The translations under genes were made by a program, and so were the position numbers. The notes below the pieces were generated by a model. The model was not told the origin of the DNA and ran no database searches. It saw only the letters and a list, made by a program, of their open reading frames with translations. A stretch of DNA of 64,000 bases, taken from Tanytarsus gracilentus. Taxonomy: Eukaryota > Arthropoda > Insecta > Diptera > Chironomidae. This document shows positions 1-12,679 of the stretch, in pieces. Location of the stretch: assembly GCA_038502055.1 (NCBI GenBank), contig JAXRKN010000045.1, positions 3,308,501-3,372,500 of the forward strand, written 5' to 3'. Every line of letters begins with the position of its first letter. The first letter of the stretch is position 1.

Positions 1-3000
1 ATATTCCTCTCGTCGTGTGATAAAAGTGAATAGATAAAAATGCTTGTGGTAATATAACATAAAACTTGTCGGTACTGCGCGCGGGTGGTGTTTTTTTATC
101 GCATTCTGCAATCACATTCAAATAGGACTCCCTCGGTAGCAGGGCTAGCGAACGAGAGAAAAACACTAAAATTTATGTTGCTAGACACCATTCAAGCATA
201 AAAATGATGCACACTCAAATGCACAAACAGCGAGAAAATTTCTTTTTCATCTTTTCCGCTTTTTCTCTATCGCTAAGCTAAAAAACGACAGCTAGAGGTA
301 ATTAAATCATGCGCTGCATTTTGCGCGATAATAATGAGAATCCTGGAGTGAGAAGGGAAATTAAATACAGTAAATTTTATGGTTAATGCTTTATAATTTT
401 TAAGCGTGTTCTAGTGAAACGATAATGATTGAGATAAAAGCAACAACATATAAATCATCATCATTATTTCCTGCTTTTATAACCATAATGGTAGAGTTGA
501 AAGTATTTAGCCTAAAGAACTTATCGATATTGTTTGCGAAATTAATTTTTGGCGTTAAAATTAAATTTTCGTGGTACAAAAAATAAAAATAATGCATTCA
601 ATTCAGTTAATAATTGATAACATTTTATAATTTAAAAATTTTCAAGATGTTTCCTCTCATCAAATTGAGGAAGGTAAAGGCAATTCGTCTCTATTAATGA
701 AAAGTACTTGAGAAAATTAGCAGCAAACTGTGCCAACATTATCTGAAATGGATTTAATTGAATTGATTTTTCTATTAGCTTTAATGAAATGAAGCATCCG
801 TTGCCATAAGCATTTGTGTCATTAATTATCGAAGAGAAAAGCGAAGAAATTATGTTGAAATTTAGCTTTCAATAACTAAATTAAAGCACATTTTCAAGTG
901 TTCGCTCTTAATTGTTGTTGGTATGACAAAATTCAGATCGATTGCCGGCTGATGACGCACAATGATGATAAATATCCAAGATCAATACTTGCGTATAATT
1001 TTGATGAAATTTTCTAACAGGCGCCATGGAATTGAGCGAGACAAAAATATTTTGTAAGTCACAACTGTCCGCAGTAAATCATATTTAATTAAAATTCGAG
1101 GCACATAGAAACATTTTCAACATATTTTCTTTTTCTTGTTCGATGTAATTGTTATTGGTTTATCGAATGACAGAGATCACAAAATAAAATCGTGGGAAAA
1201 AATCGAGGGCAATTCTTTTTACTGAAATGCGTTAGAAATGATTATTATTTAGCTGATTCTTCGTTTAAATTTATTAACTGTAAATTTTCAGATTTTTCTT
1301 TAATTTTACATTTTTTGATAACATGAATTTTTTTTTCGAATTCGGCACATGCACCGAGCAAAAAGGAAACAGAGCACGCCCAAGTCTCAAGTCTATCTTA
1401 AGAGTGCCTAGTTTTATGACTTTCTGGCGCCTTTCGAATGTCCAACATTTTTGTTTTTATGACCTAAAAGTAAGATCAACGGCTTTATTATATCAAAAGC
1501 TTTTATTAAGAAATCAGAAATAAAAAGGTTAAGGAAAAGCTCCTTAACCTTTAAATGATTTTTCCACCCTCCACAAAATCTAATTTTTCATTAAATTTGA
1601 TGTTTTTCGGATGATAAGGAAGATATTATATTATATTAATCAGACTCTGATTGAGTACTCTGAAGATGACATATCGTATGTCGAAATAATTATAAGTTTC
1701 AATAAAAATTGACAATTAAGGAGGTTGAATTTGTTTCTCATTCAATCATTGACTCATTTTATAATATAATCTAATTTTTCCTTACTATAGCTATGGTTAA
1801 GTAAATTAAACTTTTTTGATAACAAATTATTTCTTAAACCATAACGGCGATGTCGACGGATATAACTGTGAGAGGTTAGAAATGTTGCGTGATTTCCAGA
1901 GTGAAACGTTCAACATGAAAATACTCGCAAAAATTAACTAAGATGTTGAAATTGAATAAAAAAACTTTGTTTTTGAGCAATTTCTCGATTTCAGCTTTAA
2001 AGACTAATTGATAGAATTTTATGTGACCTAACTCATAATTGACCTCGCAAATGACAAGCAGACGGCAGGCACGTATTGTTTCTGACAGAAATTAATTTTT
2101 ACGTGTTAGTGAAAATATTTTCTATGCTTATAAGTAAATGGCTGTAAAGAAAGCACTTAACAGTTTTTAATGAGTATCATGTACTCAAATGTTCAGAGAA
2201 CATTAAAATGTCTTGCAAAGTACATGAAACCTTTTTGAAAATTACTGATGGAAATTTGTGTTTGTAATAAATTTCATAACTTTTAATGGAAAAATATAAT
2301 TTTTTAAATAATTTTTTAGATCATTTTTAATTTTACAATCTAATAAAAAAGTTTTCCGCCATACTCTTCCACTTTTTTCTCTTTCATTTAGCTCGTAATC
2401 TTCGTCAAAGTCAGCTGAGCTTCTTTAATTAAAGAGTGATGGAAAACTTTCAATGGAAAAAAATATGACAAGCGACCGGGAATTTAAAGTGGAAAATCAT
2501 GAAACTTTTCACGATCAATTTGGTGCTGATGGAAATCAGAAAATTCTAAACAAATAACTCATCCTACAAATTTTTAAAGTGAATGAAAATTGAATGTAAA
2601 AAGCTTTTTAAGCTTGAAATTTTCGAGCGCTTCGAGCAAAATTATTTTTTCATCTTTGAGCGAAAAACCTTTCTCTTCACTCACTCACACACTTTGAGAC
2701 CCTTTTCACTAACAAAAGCAAAATTTTAAAAAGTCTCTTTTGGGAGTTTGAGAGGTGATGGGATTGAGGCCAGCGAAAGAAGAGAAAAAAGCACGAAAAT
2801 GTCATTTTGGCAAAAAGGCAAAAGTAAAGCGGCAGAAAAGACACTGCAAAGCATTTTAATAGAATGCCAAAGCGATTTTTCATGATAACAAAAATGCGAA
2901 CTGAGCATCATGTATCTGAAAAATCAATTGAAGCAGATTCGATTTTTAGTATTTTACATGTGATGTGACAAAGCTTAATTTTGGTATATTTTTTATAAAA

Positions 3001-6000
3001 TTAACTCGAGAATTTAAGCTTCGATTTTTGTTATGTGACGTGACTTTTGAATATTCCCAACGAGATTTGCTTCCGTTTAATACCGGGTTGAATAGTTGTC
3101 AATGTCAGACGAAAAATGTGATTAATTCGTAAGTGAATTAAACAACATATTTTTTCACTTGGTTTTGCCTTTTTTCCGCTAAATCCCTGTGGCACATCAA
3201 TCCTTTTATTTACATGTTACGACTTCCATTTTTGTTATTTTTTATTGTACAATAAATTTAAAAGTTTAAAAAGCAATTCAAGGAGGTTTTAATTTTTTTA
3301 TTTAATTTTGTGCACTAATACTTTCATTTCTTCTATTAAAGCCATATCACGACATGATGTCAACTTATTCACATTAATTATTAACGCATAAATTTAGTGT
3401 ATTTATATAGACATAGAATTTTCTGCACACGTATTATAGATTATTTATCCTTTTGATATTAATACAATATATCATCAACGCGCGAGGCAATGATGATAAT
3501 GCACAAAATCCAACATGTGCCACATACAGCGTTGATATTCATTGCTAGAGAGCTCCACATTGACAGCGAGCTGTATAAAAGAAAGATTGTGTTGTCAACG
3601 TTTTCATTGATTTTCCATCAATCTTTTCAAACCGATCAAATTATTTTATTTGATGGTGAGAGAATAAAGCGACCAGGAATGATTACGATGTGACATAATT
3701 AAGGTCTGAATTTCAGCATAAATAAAGCAAGTGTGATCTCCGTCTCGAAGCTTCATTTATGGTCTTCGCATTTTATTACTCTGTCAATATGTAATTAATA
3801 AAATAGACGTGGTTGTAGTAAAAGCATAGAGTATGCTATAAAGATGTTAATTAATTTGTTGAATGTTCTGTGTTCGATTGATATTTTTCCGCATGACTTT
3901 TCGAAAAAAATTTCCGTCATACTTATCCCAACGACTCACAAAATTAGAGATTACAGCAAAACATCCAATCACATTATGACTTTTTCTATTTCTTCTTCAT
4001 TATTATCAATCTAATGTTGTGTACGATAAAAGCGATGGAAGGAAGGAAGGGTTGTTGGCAACACAACTGTGTTCAGATATTTCCGCTCAATTCCTTTTCG
4101 CCATTAGCACTACATGTCATGACATTGTTTGCTAAATTGGCTTTTTATCTTTCAAACGTTGATCACGATGACACATCATACAAAGCTTTTGAAATTATTT
4201 TGCTTTTTTAGGCTTAAATTGAGTTGGTCCACTTTTAAAAATTGAGAATGAAATTAAGAATTAAAAACTGATTTAAAATTCATAAAGATTTTATTTTTAA
4301 TTTTTCAACTTTTTTAAAATGATAATTAGTATTAATGTCATTCAAAAGAGGATAAAATTTATGCAATTAATGAGGAAATTTTTAAATAGAAATGAACGTT
4401 TGCTTTTGAATTGAAATAAATCCTTTTAAAACCTTTAAGTGCACACAAGATCAATACATTTAATAACAAATTACTTCTTTATGTGAAAATGAGTGAAATT
4501 TTATGAAAACCCACTTCTTCATCATGGCAATAATTTTGCTCTTCGTAAGGATTCAGTAATTACAAATCCATCAAAAAGGTATGCTTGAACTTTAACTGCG
4601 ATGTAAAAAAGGGAGAATAAATTAAGCTCGTAAATATAGGGCAAACAGCTAGTGCTATGTATATCTATCCACATCAACAAATTGCTTTCCAATTATCGCA
4701 CACGGAGATGGAAAAACGATGTACATGCTTATGAAATAACACGCATGTGTTTGAGGCAAAAAGCGCACTGCAAATAAACACTTAATTTAATGAATAATTT
4801 AGCCCTATCGCACGTTAAATGAACGGTGGATATTGCACATACGTAGAATGACAGACTTTTAAGTGAGCCGACGTATGATAAAATTTGACATGACTCGCTT
4901 CTGATATTCAGTTTGACTCTCAAAGGAATTGAATTTAAATGAACGAACGGAGGCGAATGAGTGACGATATGCTAGGAATGTCTAACAGTTTCACTTGATT
5001 TTGTTATAAAGTTTCATTTCGCTCACTTAAAAGAGGGTGCGTGATATAAAAAGTTGTGTTTTCCAAAATTATGAATTTTTTGTCTTTCATAAAATTTTTG
5101 ACATTTTAAATTTACTCTCAAAAAGTTTAATTTTCTGACTGAACCCCAAAATTTTTCTCCAAAAATTGAAAAACAGTTTAGAGCATAGAGATACATTTAA
5201 CTTTTACTACTTTGGGAATGAGATTTTTCTAGTGCTCGCAATTTCGTGCATAGTGGAGAGCGAGAGATATGGAAAATGAGCAGATGTTAAGTGATGACAT
5301 TCACCTCATGACGATATTTTATCAAACTTCGTCATCTTTCTTCAATTTCCTTCTGAAGTAAAATTTAACTAGCAATCTGTTCCATCACCATGTACAATGA
5401 TTCACCATCGTGCAAGGGGTTGAAACCTTAAAGTATTTAATCACGTCATTTATAATTCATTTAAAAATTTCATCAGAATTTTCCACCGCTTTTCACTCGT
5501 TATGTGGTTGGAGCTCAAACCATTTTCTCTCCATTACATCGTTTCCTTTATGATTTTATTCGACGATGTTGCAGCATTAAAGTAACGACGACAGGAGAGA
5601 AAAAAAAGCTCAAAATGTCAATTTTGAATATTTATAACTCAATTTTCAAGAATTTTTTTATCGCTTTTATGGAATGAACTTTTTTTCGCTTACAATATTG
5701 TATGTGGTTCCAGTGACAACTATGTTGTTGCTGTTAATAATGAACTATGTATTGATTTTTTGAAGCATCTCACACATGTTCGACATGTTATTCATGCATG
5801 AAGATGTCTCGTTCTTCACAAATATATAGGAAAATAGCTTTTGGAGAAGTTAGACGAATAAGTGTGTATGGTATGTTGCGGTTTTGAGGTTTTGTTGTCT
5901 GAAATACATGCAATTTATAACAGAAGCACCCGCTTTTTACATGCTCTAGATTATCGATTCAAAAGTTAAAGTTGATATTTTAAAAAAGTTAGTTTTTTAT

Positions 6001-6046
6001 GTTTCAATATAAAAAATTTACATTTAACTTTTCCCACACCTAATTT
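1..6046. other. AT-rich non-coding DNA, no gene seen
   Basis: All open frames here are short, rich in Phe, Lys, Asn and Ile, and typical of chance ORFs in AT-rich sequence. I see no domain, no convincing splice-bounded exon, no tRNA and no long repeat. It is probably intergenic or part of a long intron upstream of the kekkon-like gene. Confidence 0.7.
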
Positions 6047-6882
6047 AAACAAGATGGGTCTGCAAACGGCGTTGCCATTTCCAATAGCTCCGCATAGATT
6101 AGTACCCTACTCCGTTGCAATGGGCATTATGCCTCCTCCATATTTTCTAAAAATCTAGCAAATTCTGATGCAATGACGAGTTCAACGACATACATGAAGC
6201 CATAGTTCTGAAAATGGACATTAGTGCACTCCTGGCCGACCATGAGGACATTCCTCAAAAATCATAATCCAATGGCAATCGTATGCAATGACTGAGGATT
6301 CAACGACATACATGAAGCCATAGTTCTGGAAAATGGACATTAGTGGCACTCCGGGGAGAGGAAAAAAAAAGAAGAGAGAAGAAAGAAAAAAAAAAAAAAA
6401 AAAATGGCCGGCCATGATGGACATTCCTCAAAAATCATCAATGTCAATCGATTTCTGATGCAAAAACAGTCAACGAATCAGAACTTAACAGGAAATTTGT
6501 ATGAAAAAGGCTTTTTGCACTCAGGGACTCCTTGGAGGGTCTACCTCAAAACTAAATCTTCTTGCACAACTAGAACCAAAACCCGATCTTTGCCACAAAC
6601 CCGAGTCAAATCCGACCAGCGTTCTTGAGATACGGCGTTCACTAAGATCGTAAGAAAGTGAGAAAGTGAGAAAGTGAGAAAGTGAGAAAGTGAGAAAGTA
6701 AAAAGTAAATATTAATGGCTCTAACTCTCGTAGGAGCAACCGTTTCATCTGTTTTCGCCAGTTTGTGGGTTTGCTAGGCCTTCATTTAGTTTGTTTTGTA
6801 TTGCACAATGTAATGTCTTGGCACTAGGGGCCGAAAACAGGTTTTGGAAAAATCCAAAATTAATATATAGCGGAGCTATAAT
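6047..6882 (+). mobile_element. Family 1 repeat element, copy A (decayed, Helitron-like non-autonomous)
   Basis: The copy starts with AAACAAGATGGG and ends with the hairpin GCGGAGCTATAAT, the same ends as the copies near 20.3 and 28-30 kb. Near the left end is ATAGCTCCGC (6084-6093); its exact reverse complement is at the right end (6870-6879), giving a 10-bp subterminal inverted repeat. Between them are about two and a half degenerate 120-bp units (roughly 6165-6470), then the conserved right body with an (AGAAAGTG)n tract at 6651-6700. Compared with copy B it has many single-base indels and a purine-rich insertion at 6356-6403. There is no transposase ORF and no clear target-site duplication. 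Ends, tandem core and hairpin resemble non-autonomous Helitron/Helentron-type elements; that class is an inference. Confidence 0.75.
6356..6403. repeat. Purine-rich / poly(A) tract inside copy A
   Basis: A G/A-only stretch ending in a long A run interrupts the junction between two 120-bp units of copy A. The other copies lack it at this point. It could be a genuine expansion or a low-quality assembly patch. Confidence 0.7.
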
Positions 6883-9800
6883 TTTTCCCTTCCTCGTCTT
6901 GATTCAATAAATTTTCTTTAAACAATTTTCTTCCGCATTTCCATAAAAAGGTAAGTCTTGATTGAATATCCATGTTCTCAATGTTATTTTTATCTTCCGA
7001 CAATTTCAACCGTTTTTTCTTCAATTGACATTTTCTTCCGTAGGGAGATTATTTCGAGAAGTCCTAGAGAAATCCAATGTGATTTTCAATTTTCACACAC
7101 AAGAAATTTAAAAATTTACCAAAACCCTTCGAATTTTGCGACCTCGATTTATCAGTAAATTGAATTTTCACAAATTGAGTGTAACAACAAGAGTGAAGAG
7201 GATTCTTGAAAGATTTTGAGATGTCGCACTGTAATAGCGTGTTAAGAATTGCTATGGAAACTTTTTGCAAAATTTTTTTAAAAATCAACATTTGGAAAAA
7301 TTTGCAAAACGAAAAAAAATGAAAATTACAAGGTTGATGTAAAGTTTAAAATTATTTTGACAGAATCATCCACTCAATGTTGTGAGGAAAAGGGGTTGAA
7401 GGATTTTTGCATGTGAACACTCAAAAAATGGAAGCGAACAGCAGACGGGCGTCGGTTAAGATTGAAATAAATGAGAGAGCAACGATGATATATGAAATAT
7501 TCATGACGCGTATGACATGAAATTTTATCATGGGTTTATTTTAAATTTAATCGTTGGTATGAAGATTTTATGGTTACTCGCTTTTTAAATAATCCCCAAC
7601 AGGAATATCTGAATTTAAAGCGTTAGAACTTGAGTGAATACAATTGTCACACCATCGAGTCAATGCATTTTCGATAAATAATCGGATTTTCGTTTATTTT
7701 GCCAATTTTCGGGTTGTGTGTTTGTGTACATACATTTTGAGGTGTGCTGGTTTGTTATTTCAATCTAGATTTAGTATTTGAAAGAAAATTTTACATTTTT
7801 AAACATTTCATAGCAGACAGTTTAGAAAATCAAGAAAACTTTCGGACTGTGTCTTCTATGGGAGTGAACATTTTCAAATTTTTAAGGACATCTTTTTGCA
7901 TCGATGCTCACACCCTCAACTCCTGACCACACACTCAATTTTGGGAAAAGGATACTAAAAGTTCGTGTCGCATATAGAAAAGGACATAATCAAAACCCGA
8001 GGACAGCCACAAGAACATGAAGCCAATAATTGGAAGTGTCATCAATAGCCAACCACATTCACACATACCAACTCACTATCACATTTTCAATTCGAGTCGA
8101 GAGTATGGAAATAATTCGAAAAATGCAAATGTCATACGTGATGGGTTAAAGAAAATGCCTGAACACACAAAAATATTTAAACATTCTCATATCTCCATGT
8201 GAGTTTTCTCTTTAGATTCATGATAACGACCGAATAAATGTTTACACAATAACCTAATAAATTTTGTTTTCATACAAAAACAATTTTTATCTATGAATCG
8301 TGAAGAGTTAAAGTTGTAAAATGTTTTCATTCATTTTAAATTGAATCGAATTAAAAAAATTGCGCTTTAAACACCATAAAATTGTTCTTCCAAAGTGTAC
8401 ATTACAAAATCGAATGGTTCTCTTCAGTACAATTCAAAAAGTTGTGTATGCTTTAATGTGTTCATGTTTTGAATAAATATCTATATGATGCCCTTTATAT
8501 CTTTTCAGCACTCATATATGCTTAAATCTCGATAGATCATCGATGCTATGAAATTGTTCCAAACAATGATTTTTGATTTGGGTCACTCGAGGTCGGGTTG
8601 ATATGAGTGTGCACGTATAATAAAAGAAAGGACAAGGATCGTTGAAGCAGAAAAAAACATTTGCATTGAATTCATATTCAGATTTCTTGGGGTTAACATT
8701 TGCTTCCTCATAAAGTTCATTCGCATTTATTTAAAAATTTGATGAATTTTTAAAACAAGATAATTTTTTATTTTTGCAGCGGTCATGAACCATAAAAAAA
8801 GAGTTGTGTCCGAATTTTGTTTACGAAAAGAAATTAAACAGCAAATAAGAAGAAATTTTGACATCAGTCTCAAAAAGGGTCTTTCCTTAATTCAATAATT
8901 AATTAAGAACTTCCGCACTGACTCTCATGCTCTCACTCACTCTACATTGACTATAATTTTATTTTGCTTTGTGCTTTGAAGTGATAACAACTTCATTAAA
9001 AAAGGACCAAAAACGCTTTGCTAATAAAAGTTTCGGCAATTAAGACTCAATCGGAACTGGTAAAAAAGGCGGCATTGTTTTCAAGTTAATTAAATGCGTT
9101 TTGTAATTGAGTTAAACTGACACCTTCTAACGACTTTTTAAGTGCCTTTACCTGATAAAATCTTAATTCTTAATTGCCTGACAACAAAAGTATGTTGGTA
9201 AGTGCAAGTGAAAGGTTATTAATGTTCAGTTATTGAGTTCTTAATGGATATTATGGTAATCGACAAAAGTACTTTAGAATGTTAAAATTGAATAAACTTT
9301 TAATGAAAGAGTTTTATAAACATCGATTATTACCCTTTTAAAAATGTCATTGAAAGTAGTTTTAATAACAGGCTGTGTAGAGGTGGTAATTGTTACTTGC
9401 TGTCAAACCCTTTAATTTTTTATCAGAAACGTATTTTTAGATTAATCGTCTTTTTTTAAATTACTAAAGTTTATTACATGATGATTCGCAAACTCATCCG
9501 TTTAAAAAGTACAGTTTCATTTGAGAATTCACTCTTTTAAATTAAATTATGCACTTACCATAATTGCCGAAGTGCTTTTTACTCCAAATCAACCAAATGA
9601 CGCAGAAGAAATGTGTCACAACTCGACTGCATGAGTGAGTATAGAACGGAAAAATTATTTGCCGGAAGAAGCGCATAAAACGGCAAGCACTAACATCAAC
9701 TTCTGCTAGCAGTGCATCATCGAATCAAAAAGCGAATGGAAGAAAAATGAAAAATTGACATCATTCTCTGACTCTGACACGTGGCGTTCACTCAACATAA

Positions 9801-12390
9801 TTCTGGATGATGCAGGACTTTTCTCCTACGTTTCATGGACAACACTATTCAAGTGTCATTGTAAAAGATTCAAGTCACGTACGTTTGTTTTAAAGAGAGA
9901 AATAAAAAAAATCAGCTTTAAACTTGTTGTTTGTGGCTTGATTGAAGTTTCCACGAGAAAAACATGAGAAAATAAAATTTTCAGCTTTTGTTATTGATTT
10001 TTTGTGCTCGCAAAATCTAAGCGAGAGATTTAAGAGATGAATTTAAAGAATTTGTAACGAGTTTTTTGTTTGTTTTGAATTCGCAATGAATTGGAAAATG
10101 TTTTTCTAGGCCGTCAGATTGTTTAAAAGAAATATTTAATAAAATTTTGTATCGCTTTCTTCAGACCACAAAATTAAATTGAATAAAATACAAAATAATC
10201 CACTTTCGTCTTTCGTCCTGATTATCTATTCTAATCTCAACATTAAAAGAATTTTTTTCAGAGTGCTTCAACGCCAAATTTGCATAAATTTAAGGCGTCG
10301 CGATGGAGGAAGTGGGAAGAAGAAGCAAAGAAATCGCGTGTCGAGCTTGGGAAAAATGAAAACTCTTAGCGGGTGCTCTGGCGCTTGTCTCTCAAAGTGC
10401 TGCCAAAAATTGATTGATAATTTTCCTCTTCGCTGTGCGCACTCATCTGTAGTCGATGAAGAAAAAGGAGGACACCAAAGAATTATGATTGCTCATTATC
10501 CATTCTAAATATCCCTCATGCCATAGAGCTTAAAACCCTCGTAATTTATTTTGTGATTTATTTCTCTCCTCTTCAATGCGCTGATAAAAAAATTATTGTG
10601 AGAGAATGAAAATGCCATGACGGCTATTACCGTAGCACGACGACGACGACGAAGAAGATGATGATGATGTTCCACACTTGATTGTAGTGATTTGTGAGAA
10701 AAAGTGGATAAATAAATTAAAATTGGCCGTGCCATTTGATGTAATAATAGAGACGACTCAGAACCACTTGTTGGCTTGAAGAACATGAAGTAAATTTTTA
10801 TTATCATTCAAAAAATGTTTAAGGACTGTAAAATTTTCAATTTTGTAAAACAAGATTAGAATTTCACAAAAGAAAACTTAAAAAGCACGTCCTCGGAAAT
10901 CTCTGTGATCTATTTGTCGTTTATGGATTACAACGTAATGATGATACCGCTTTGACAAAGCATTGTAAACTAAAGAATTTTCGCAGAGTGGATTTCCGTA
11001 AAATAGAAGAATTTTTGAGATTTTTCCGCAATTTGTCGGCAGATTTTCTTGTGACGGAATTTTATTAAAATTGTAAATGTTTCAGGGGTCACAAATAAAT
11101 AATTAATTAAATGACTTTGTACTAAATTCAGATCATTACCCTCGATTTATAAAAATATTTTTCACTTGAAAACATGAATTGAAAATCCACATTCAACCTA
11201 TGTCAAAAATCCATTTTCTCATGGCATTACAAATGGAAAAGTTTCATGTGGGATTTTGGGAAGCAAAAAACTTTTTTCTTTAAAATCCCCGCAAACTCTC
11301 ATGAACGATGACATGATTCGGGAGTGCAAGCATGGAATTCATGTCAAAATCTGGGGACATAAAAAGAAGAAGTTGATTAATGTTGTAAAGAAAATTCTTT
11401 AGAGAATTTCATTGATTTATGAAATTATCAGTGAGACATAAAACATGTCCATAATTGTGCTAGTTTAGAGATTTTCTTCCCTCAAGCCATTTAACTCCCA
11501 ACTACAGTTAATGTTTCTCTGGAGAATTTAAAATAAAATTCTTTTTCATTGTGTCACGACATAATTCTAACGAAAACAATTTTCCTTTCTTCGAGTTTTA
11601 AACACACACATGTCGAGCAATAGAAAGAGACATTTGGGAGTTTTGCACATACTCAAAGATGCTTTGAATAAAATAACAAGAAACATAGTTGGAAATAGGT
11701 TAGAATAAGGAAACCAAGATGAATACAAAATTTTTGAATGCATTTAAAATTAAATAAATATTTAAACATAAAAAATATTTATTTTGAGGTAAAAGAAGAA
11801 ATTTCATTGCTCGATGATAATTGTCATTGTTATGCATGACACAATAAAGAGCAAAAGAATTTACGATCGAAATTATTACCAGCGAGATATGATGAATAAT
11901 TGATTAATTACTCGAACACTTCACACAATAGCATGTAAGATACTGCGCGGTTGTTCCTACGATATGAGTATGCGATTAATTGTTATGAGATTTATGCGAG
12001 CAACAACCTACTTTTGATGCTCCTTCATCATCATTTCTCTCTCTCTTTCTCCCGCGTGTTGAACCCTTCACAGTGCCTATGTATGTTCTCATAAGTAATT
12101 AATGTGGTTATTATTGTTCGTACGTAATATTTTTATGTATGCAACACGATTAAAGGAGGTAATTTTAACAAAATAAGAAGCTTGTTAGAAATGTTGTTTA
12201 GGTGTGAAATTTGTGTTTTGAGTGAATTAAAGAGGAATAACTTTTATCTTTGATCACTTATGTGTATTTTTTTAACTAAAATAATTTTAAAACAAAAATT
12301 TTCATGTTTTTTTGTCTCAAAAAATTTTAAAAAATAATATTAAAATTTTTTCTAGCTTTTGGAATCTTTTAAGTAGGTAAAAAAGCCAAA
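6883..12390. other. AT-rich non-coding DNA with a GC-richer patch at 10.26-10.67 kb
   Basis: No recognisable gene. Around 10262-10505 composition becomes more balanced after a good acceptor-like sequence (TTTTTTTCAG ending at 10261). A 109-codon frame (10179-10508) crosses it, but no family is recognised and no clear donor follows. A trinucleotide microsatellite is listed separately. The rest is unremarkable. Confidence 0.6.
10638..10669. repeat. Trinucleotide microsatellite (CGA/GAA/TGA)n
   Basis: A run of CGA triplets passes into GAA and then GATGAT triplets. It lies in an otherwise non-repetitive area and is a simple-sequence repeat. Confidence 0.85.
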
Positions 12391-12591
12391 GAACCTTTTT
12401 TGATTGTTTTCACACCGCAAGAATGTTTCACAATGCGGCATTCACATTCCAGTCGTCAGAGTTTTGGAAAACAACGGTCGGATTACTCAAACACTGGAAT
12501 GTTTCAGTATATTTTCATATATTCTCATCATCATCATTGCATTAGTCTACGAGAAATCACTCGAGAATCAACACGCGACGCACTGAGGCCA

Positions 12592-12625
12592 TATAAAAAG
12601 CGGTTAAATTCGTATATTCGGACTG
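12592..12625 (+). promoter_or_regulatory. Candidate TATA-type core promoter
   Basis: TATAAAAA at 12592-12599 is followed about 30 bases later by TTCGGACTG, a weak initiator-like sequence. The surrounding 12.40-12.74 kb is less AT-rich than its neighbours and contains several CG dinucleotides. On the + strand it would fit a distal promoter and non-coding first exon for the kekkon-like gene 26 kb downstream. In an AT-rich genome TATA matches are frequent, so this is weak evidence. Confidence 0.2.
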
Positions 12626-12679
12626 TTGAAGAATTTACTTTTTTCTGTAGCGAAATTTCCGCTTCCGGTTGAAAAAATA

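Noticed and set aside
10179..10508. 109-codon frame with a short cysteine-rich patch (CSGACLSKCC)
   Set aside because: First half is low-complexity, no signal peptide or domain, and no donor follows the acceptor-like site at 10261; most likely chance.
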